From NCBI RefSeq assembly GCF_025642155.1, contig NZ_CP106798.1, positions 7,564,001 to 7,628,000 of the forward strand: 64,000 nt of DNA. Reading direction: 5' to 3'. The translations under genes and the position numbers were made by a program. This stretch comes from Streptomyces sp. HUAS 15-9 (lineage in GTDB: Bacteria; Actinomycetota; Actinomycetes; Streptomycetales; Streptomycetaceae). The notes beneath the pieces were generated by a model, which had not been told where the DNA came from, ran no database searches, and saw only the letters and a list, made by a program, of their open reading frames with translations. How positions within the stretch are numbered: position 1 is the first letter of the stretch; each line of letters begins with the position of its first letter. Below are positions 59,861-64,000 of this stretch, in pieces.

Positions 59861-60750
59861 GTGCGATGACGTCTTCACTGAAGGTCGGCGCGGTCGTCAT
59901 CACCATGGGCAACCGCCCCGACGAGCTCCGCGCCCTGCTCGACTCGGTCGCCAAGCAGGACGGCGACCCGGTCGAGGTGGTCGTCGTCGGCAACGGTTCG
60001 CCGGTGCCGGAGGTCCCCGAGGGCGTACGGACGCTGGAGCTGCCCGAGAACCTGGGCATCCCGGGCGGCCGCAACGTCGGCACAGAGGCCTTCGGGCCGG
60101 GCGGCCGGGACGTCGACATATTGCTCTTCCTCGACGACGACGGCCTCCTCGCCCAGCACGACACCGCCGAGCTGTGCCGGCAGGCCTTCGCCGCCGACCC
60201 CGAGCTCGGAATCATCAGCTTCCGCATCGCCGACCCCGACACCGGCGTCACCCAGCGCCGCCACGTCCCGCGGCTGCGTGCCTCCGACCCGATGCGCTCC
60301 TCCCGGGTCACCACCTTCCTCGGCGGCGCCAACGCCGTCCGTACCCGGGTCTTCGCCGAAGTCGGCGGCCTGCCGGACGAGTTCTTCTACGCCCACGAGG
60401 AGACCGACCTCGCCTGGCGGGCCCTGGACGCGGGCTGGATGATCGACTACCGGTCCGACATGGTGCTGTACCACCCCACGACCGCGCCCTCCCGGCACGC
60501 GGTCTACCACCGTATGGTCGCCCGCAACCGCGTCTGGCTGGCCCGCCGCAACCTCCCCGCCCCGCTGGTCCCCGTCTATCTCGGGGTGTGGCTGCTGCTC
60601 ACGCTGCTGCGCCGGCCCTCGCGCCCGGCGCTCAGGGCCTGGTTCGGCGGGTTCAAGGAGGGCTGGGCCACTGGGTGCGGTCCCCGCCGGCCCATGAAGT
60701 GGCGTACGGTGTGGCGGCTGACCCGTCTGGGCCGGCCTCCGGTCATCTGA
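59857..60750 (+). CDS. Family 2 glycosyltransferase
   Basis: A 297-residue GT-A glycosyltransferase: AVVITMGNRPDELRALLDSV near the start, VVVVGNGSPVPEV, LPENLGIPGGRNVGTEAF, ILLFLDDDG (metal-binding DxD) near residue 91 and FFYAHEETDLAWRALDAGW near 180 with the catalytic E(E/T)D region. It probably adds a sugar to the lipid-linked polymer made by this operon. GTG 59857 overlaps the upstream stop by 4 bp; ATG 59866 is an alternative. A hydrophobic C-terminal stretch (LGVWLLLTLL) may tie it to the membrane. Confidence 0.88.
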   Translation: MSAMTSSLKVGAVVITMGNRPDELRALLDSVAKQDGDPVEVVVVGNGSPVPEVPEGVRTLELPENLGIPGGRNVGTEAFGPGGRDVDILLFLDDDGLLAQHDTAELCRQAFAADPELGIISFRIADPDTGVTQRRHVPRLRASDPMRSSRVTTFLGGANAVRTRVFAEVGGLPDEFFYAHEETDLAWRALDAGWMIDYRSDMVLYHPTTAPSRHAVYHRMVARNRVWLARRNLPAPLVPVYLGVWLLLTLLRRPSRPALRAWFGGFKEGWATGCGPRRPMKWRTVWRLTRLGRPPVI

Positions 60751-60833
60751 CAAGCTCGACCTGAGGCGTCACGCATCGCGCGGCGAAGCGCGGACCGCCT
60801 CGAAGACGAACTCGAAGACGAAAGTTTCCACCC

Positions 60834-61763
60834 GTGAGTGAGACAACGCATGACGCCGGGGTCGCGGTGAACGCGCCTCCGTCGCCCGACGAGGGACTGC
60901 CGGCCGCCCAGCTCGCCGCCAAGTACGGGCTCGCCGTGAGCGGTGCCCGCCCCTCGCTCGTCGAGTACGTCCGACAGCTGTGGGGCCGGCGGCACTTCAT
61001 CCTCGCCTTCTCGCAGGCGAAGCTGACCGCCCAGTACAGCCAGGCCAAGCTCGGGCAGCTCTGGCAGGTGGCCACCCCGCTGCTGAACGCCGCGGTGTAC
61101 TACTTCATCTTCGGGCTCATCCTCAAGGCGGACCGGGGCATGTCGCACGACGTGTACATCCCGTTCCTGGTGACGGGTGTGTTCGTCTTCACCTTCACGC
61201 AGAGCTCGGTGATGGCCGGCGTGCGCGCGATCTCCGGCAACCTCGGCCTGGTCCGCGCCCTGCACTTCCCGCGTGCCTCGCTGCCCGTCTCCTTCGCGCT
61301 GCAGCAGCTCCAGCAGCTGCTGTTCTCGATGCTGGTGCTGTTCGTCGTCGCGGTCGGCTTCGGCAGCTACCCGGACCTGTCCTGGCTGCTGATCGTCCCG
61401 ATCCTCGGCCTGCAGTTCCTCTTCAACACCGGCCTCGCGCTGATCATGGCCCGGGCGGGCGCCAAGACCCCGGACCTCGCCCAGCTGATGCCGTTCGTGA
61501 TGCGTACCTGGATGTACGCGTCGGGCGTGATGTTCTCCATCCCGATCATGCTGGCCGACAAGCCGCAGTGGGTGGCCACCACCCTGCAGTGGAACCCGGC
61601 CGCCATCTTCATGGACCTGATGCGCTTCGCGCTCATCGACGGCTACGGCTCCGAGAACCTCCCCGAGCACGTCTGGGTGGCCGCGGGCGCCTGGTCCGCG
61701 CTGCTCGCCGTCGGCGGCTTCGTGTACTTCTGGAAGGCGGAGGAGAGGTACGGCCGTGGCTGA
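60834..61763 (+). CDS. tagG: ABC-2 type glycopolymer exporter, permease subunit
   Basis: A 309-residue membrane protein with about six helices, starting at GTG 60834. LVEYVRQLWGRRHFILAFSQ, then AKLTAQYSQAKLGQLWQVAT, is the TagG/RfbA-type N terminus; later helices include YYFIFGLILKADRG and MPFVMRTWMYASGVMFSIPI. It forms the channel that flips teichoic-acid or O-antigen-like polymers across the membrane together with the ATPase encoded next, whose start overlaps its end by 8 bp. An 83-bp gap separates it from the glycosyltransferase gene, so an internal promoter is possible. Confidence 0.87.
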   Translation: MSETTHDAGVAVNAPPSPDEGLPAAQLAAKYGLAVSGARPSLVEYVRQLWGRRHFILAFSQAKLTAQYSQAKLGQLWQVATPLLNAAVYYFIFGLILKADRGMSHDVYIPFLVTGVFVFTFTQSSVMAGVRAISGNLGLVRALHFPRASLPVSFALQQLQQLLFSMLVLFVVAVGFGSYPDLSWLLIVPILGLQFLFNTGLALIMARAGAKTPDLAQLMPFVMRTWMYASGVMFSIPIMLADKPQWVATTLQWNPAAIFMDLMRFALIDGYGSENLPEHVWVAAGAWSALLAVGGFVYFWKAEERYGRG

Positions 61764-62535
61764 GCAGGACCAGCGGGAACTCATCCCCACCGTCATCGCG
61801 GACGAACTGCACATCGTCTACCGGGTCAATGGCGCCAAGACCGGCAAGGGCAGCGCCACCGCCGCGCTCAGCCGCATCCTCAAGCGCGGCGAGGAGCGGG
61901 GCGTGCGCAAGGTGCACGCCGTACGGGGCGTGTCCTTCGTCGCCTACCGCGGCGAGGCCATCGGTCTGATCGGCTCCAACGGCTCCGGCAAGTCCACGCT
62001 GCTGCGTGCCATCGCCGGTCTGCTGCCCGCGGAGAAGGGCAAGGTCTACACCGACGGCCAGCCGTCGTTGCTCGGTGTCAACGCGGCCCTGATGAACGAC
62101 CTCACCGGGGAGCGCAACGTCATATTGGGCGGGCTCGCCATGGGCATGTCCCGTGAGGAGATCAGGGAGCGTTACCAGGACATCGTCGACTTCTCCGGGA
62201 TCAACGAGAAGGGCGACTTCATCACCCTGCCGATGCGCACCTATTCCTCCGGCATGGCGGCCCGTCTCCGCTTCTCCATCGCCGCCGCCAAGGACCATGA
62301 CGTCCTGATGATCGACGAGGCCCTGGCCACCGGCGACCGCAAGTTCCAGAAGCGCTCCGAGGAACGCATCCGTGAACTGCGCAAGGAAGCCGGCACCGTG
62401 TTTCTGGTCAGTCACAACAACAAGTCCATCCGCGACACCTGCAACCGCGTCCTGTGGCTGGAGCGCGGCGAGTTGCGCATGGACGGACCGACCGACGAGG
62501 TGCTCAAGGAGTACGAGAAGTTCACGGGCAAGTAG
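61756..62535 (+). CDS. tagH: ABC glycopolymer exporter, ATP-binding subunit
   Basis: A 259-residue ATPase: Walker A GSNGSGKST at about residues 73-81, the signature YSSGMAARLRFSIAAA near 163, and Walker B VLMIDEALATGD near 187. YSSGM in place of LSGGQ is characteristic of polysaccharide exporters such as TagH, Wzt and KpsT. It powers export by the permease encoded upstream. GTG 61756 is the start. It is the last gene of the operon; a strong hairpin follows at 62550-62580. Confidence 0.9.
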   Translation: MAEQDQRELIPTVIADELHIVYRVNGAKTGKGSATAALSRILKRGEERGVRKVHAVRGVSFVAYRGEAIGLIGSNGSGKSTLLRAIAGLLPAEKGKVYTDGQPSLLGVNAALMNDLTGERNVILGGLAMGMSREEIRERYQDIVDFSGINEKGDFITLPMRTYSSGMAARLRFSIAAAKDHDVLMIDEALATGDRKFQKRSEERIRELRKEAGTVFLVSHNNKSIRDTCNRVLWLERGELRMDGPTDEVLKEYEKFTGK

Positions 62536-62549
62536 CCCGGCTCCGCCCA

Positions 62550-62580
62550 GGGCCCTGCCGGAACCTTTCCGGCGGGGCCC
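62550..62580 (+). terminator. Terminator of the glycopolymer operon
   Basis: GGGCCC-T-GCCGGAA (62550-62563) pairs with TTCCGGC-G-GGGCCC (62567-62580), a 14-bp stem with one T-G pair, 14 bp after the tagH stop. Confidence 0.8.
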
Positions 62581-62680
62581 GGCGTCTGCAAAGGAAACGT
62601 CAACTCCGGCTTCCCGTAGGAATCTTGACGCCAATCGGTGTGTTGTTGTGATGTGCAGGACACCCCGACGGACCTCGCTG

Positions 62681-62692
62681 CGTTGTACAACG
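62681..62692. promoter_or_regulatory. Perfect palindrome in the hopanoid promoter region
   Basis: CGTTGTACAACG is a perfect 12-bp palindrome about 215 bp upstream of hpnC. TTGACG (62627-62632) and the -10-like GATAAT (62729-62734) are also in the gap 62581-62825. Together they suggest regulated transcription of the hopanoid genes, but the start site cannot be fixed. Confidence 0.4.
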
Positions 62693-62834
62693 TAAGCTGT
62701 ACCGGTCCCCGAAAGCGGCAAGTGGGGCGATAATACGCGACACCTACCGTCAGGGGCGCTCCACCGACGGCGAGGCGGCGTGTCCGAAATAGTGTGTATT
62801 GGGTCGGCAGTGTAGAACGGGAGATGTGACGGCA

Positions 62835-62900
62835 ATGGCTACGGAAACTCCCCAGCTCAACGCAGCATGTGCCGTCCACGCCCCGGGCAGCGTGCGGTGA
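62835..62900 (+). CDS. Candidate leader ORF coupled to hpnC
   Basis: ATG 62835 (or GTG 62826) opens a 21-codon frame ([21 protein letters not shown]) whose TGA overlaps the hpnC start as GTGA. The tight overlap suggests translational coupling; no conserved domain is seen. It could equally be a chance frame. Confidence 0.4.
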   Translation: MATETPQLNAACAVHAPGSVR

Positions 62901-63799
62901 CGGCGACCGGTACGCCGCGCACCCTGGATCCCGAGCGCGGCACCCTCGACAAGGCCGCGGACGAGAACTTCCCGGTGGCCCCGTTCTTCCTGCCCCGGGC
63001 CTGGCGCGACGACCTCATGGCGGTGTACGGCTTCGCGCGTCTCGTCGACGACATCGGCGACGGCGACCTCGCACCCGGCGGCGCCGACGCCCGTCTGCTC
63101 GGCGTGTCGCCCGACCGGGCCGAGGACCGCCTGCTGCTCCTCGACGCCTTCGAGGGCGATCTGCACCGCGTGTTCGACTCCACCCCGCACCACCCCCTGC
63201 TGCGCCGCCTCCAGCCCACCGTCCGCCGGCGCTCCCTCACCCCCGGGCCCTTCCTCGGCCTGATCGAGGCCAACCGCCAGGACCAGATCGTCAAGCGGTA
63301 CGAGACCTACGACGATCTCCTCGCCTACTGCGAGCTGTCCGCCAACCCCGTCGGCCGCCTCGTCCTCGCCGTCACCGGAACCTCGACCCCCGAGCGGATC
63401 CGCCTCTCCGACTCGATCTGCACGGCCCTCCAGATCGTCGAACACCTCCAGGACGTCGCCGAGGACCTCGGCCGCGACCGGATCTATCTGCCCGCCGAGG
63501 ACATGAAACGCTTTCAGGTCCAGGAGGCGGATCTCGCCACGACAACCGCGGGCGCATCGGTGCGCGCACTGGTTGCATACGAATCAGAACGCGCCCGTGG
63601 TCTCCTGAATGAAGGCGCCCCCTTGGTGGGTAGCGTCCACGGCAGGTTGAGGCTGCTGCTCGCGGGGTTCGTGGCGGGGGGAAGGGCGGCGATCCGCGCG
63701 ATCGCCGCCGCCGAATACGACGTACTTCCCGGCCCGCCCAAGCCCGGCAGGGTCCAGCTGCTGCGCGAGGTGGGCGTGACCCTGCGAGGAGAGGGGTGA
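62897..63799 (+). CDS. hpnC: Squalene synthase-type enzyme HpnC
   Basis: A 300-residue trans-isoprenyl synthase: [38 protein letters not shown] with the first Asp-rich motif near residue 53, [16 protein letters not shown], and the second motif in [18 protein letters not shown] near residue 187. HpnC acts with HpnD and HpnE to turn two farnesyl diphosphates into squalene for hopanoids. GTG 62897 is preferred because the conserved protein starts there; ATG 62867 is in frame. The stop overlaps the hpnD start by 4 bp. Confidence 0.92.
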   Translation: MTATGTPRTLDPERGTLDKAADENFPVAPFFLPRAWRDDLMAVYGFARLVDDIGDGDLAPGGADARLLGVSPDRAEDRLLLLDAFEGDLHRVFDSTPHHPLLRRLQPTVRRRSLTPGPFLGLIEANRQDQIVKRYETYDDLLAYCELSANPVGRLVLAVTGTSTPERIRLSDSICTALQIVEHLQDVAEDLGRDRIYLPAEDMKRFQVQEADLATTTAGASVRALVAYESERARGLLNEGAPLVGSVHGRLRLLLAGFVAGGRAAIRAIAAAEYDVLPGPPKPGRVQLLREVGVTLRGEG

Positions 63800-64000
63800 T
63801 CCGGACCGTGGAGTCTCCACCACACGTGTCCTCACCGGTACTCGCCGCCTACAGCTACTGCGAGGCCGTCACCGGACAGCAGGCCCGTAATTTCGCGTAC
63901 GGCATCAGGCTGCTGCCGACGCCCAAGCGCCGCGCCATGTCGGCGCTGTACGCCTTCTCCCGGCGCGTCGACGACATCGGCGACGGCGCGCTGGCGGACG
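63796..64000 (+). CDS. hpnD: Presqualene diphosphate synthase HpnD (N-terminal fragment)
   Basis: The window ends after 68 codons. GTG 63796 overlaps the hpnC stop (GTGA). The protein begins [13 protein letters not shown] and carries [20 protein letters not shown], then [13 protein letters not shown], the first Asp-rich motif of squalene/phytoene synthases. HpnD condenses two farnesyl diphosphates to presqualene diphosphate. With hpnC this marks the start of a hopanoid operon that continues to the right. Confidence 0.9.
   Translation, partial: MIRTVESPPHVSSPVLAAYSYCEAVTGQQARNFAYGIRLLPTPKRRAMSALYAFSRRVDDIGDGALAD

Overview
The window looks like a Streptomyces chromosome. Its G+C is very high, with GTG and TTG starts common. 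It carries a WhiB-like regulator, an SsgA-like sporulation protein, an ECF41-type sigma factor, tandem DJ-1-fold regulators and the start of a hopanoid cluster. From memory, the order ligase/polymerase pair, WhiB-like gene, ssgD-like gene, thiolase/fadB, idi, galE, glycopolymer genes, hpnC/hpnD resembles the S. coelicolor SCO6700-SCO6760 region. That synteny was not checked by any search.

Layout. 1-9.7 kb: end of an MHS-type transporter, a large AAA/TPR protein without a DNA-binding domain, an SDR, a DUF3048 lipoprotein, divergent LigC-type ligase and LigD-type polymerase/primase genes, a LacI regulator with a perfect operator, a two-domain VOC protein and a WhiB-like protein. 9.7-16.2 kb: the most unusual part. 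Four short tRNA genes share almost one D-arm and T-arm but carry four different anticodons (GCU, GGC, CUC, CCA). They flank a zinc-ribbon/SDR-like gene, a leucine-rich-repeat gene, a tandem-AAA MoxR-type ATPase and a metallopeptidase-like/vWA gene. 16.2-18.4 kb: an ECF41 sigma factor, an AhpD-like gene with an ECF41-type promoter, and a cupin. 18.4-28.9 kb: desaturase with a triple operator, dimethylargininase, ABC-F protein, SsgA-like protein, a frameshifted YCF48-like gene, endonuclease V with an extra C-terminal domain, and small conserved genes.

29-34.7 kb is an acyl-CoA catabolic operon: CaiB-type CoA transferase, a frameshifted luciferase-like oxidoreductase, thiolase and FadB-type multifunctional enzyme. 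Its promoter is packed with palindromes. 34.8-55.2 kb is mixed: secreted DUF1906/SH3 protein, MerR regulator, amino-acid-permease remnant, a macro-domain/PfkB-kinase pair, secreted M1 aminopeptidase and X-Pro dipeptidyl peptidase, D-amino-acid oxidase, a second ABC-F protein, Tex (frameshifted tail), GlxA-like and PfpI-like proteins, enoyl-CoA hydratase, RsbW-like ATPase, idi, a cation diffusion facilitator and galE. 55.4-62.5 kb is a tightly overlapping operon for an exported cell-envelope glycopolymer: two CDP-alcohol phosphotransferases, a nucleotidyltransferase, a glycerol-1-phosphate-dehydrogenase-like enzyme, a glycosyltransferase and a TagGH-type ABC exporter. 62.8 kb to the end begins hopanoid synthesis (hpnC, hpnD).

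Three genes carry clean single-base frameshifts in G/C-rich stretches. This could be real decay, but the pattern also fits uncorrected sequencing error.
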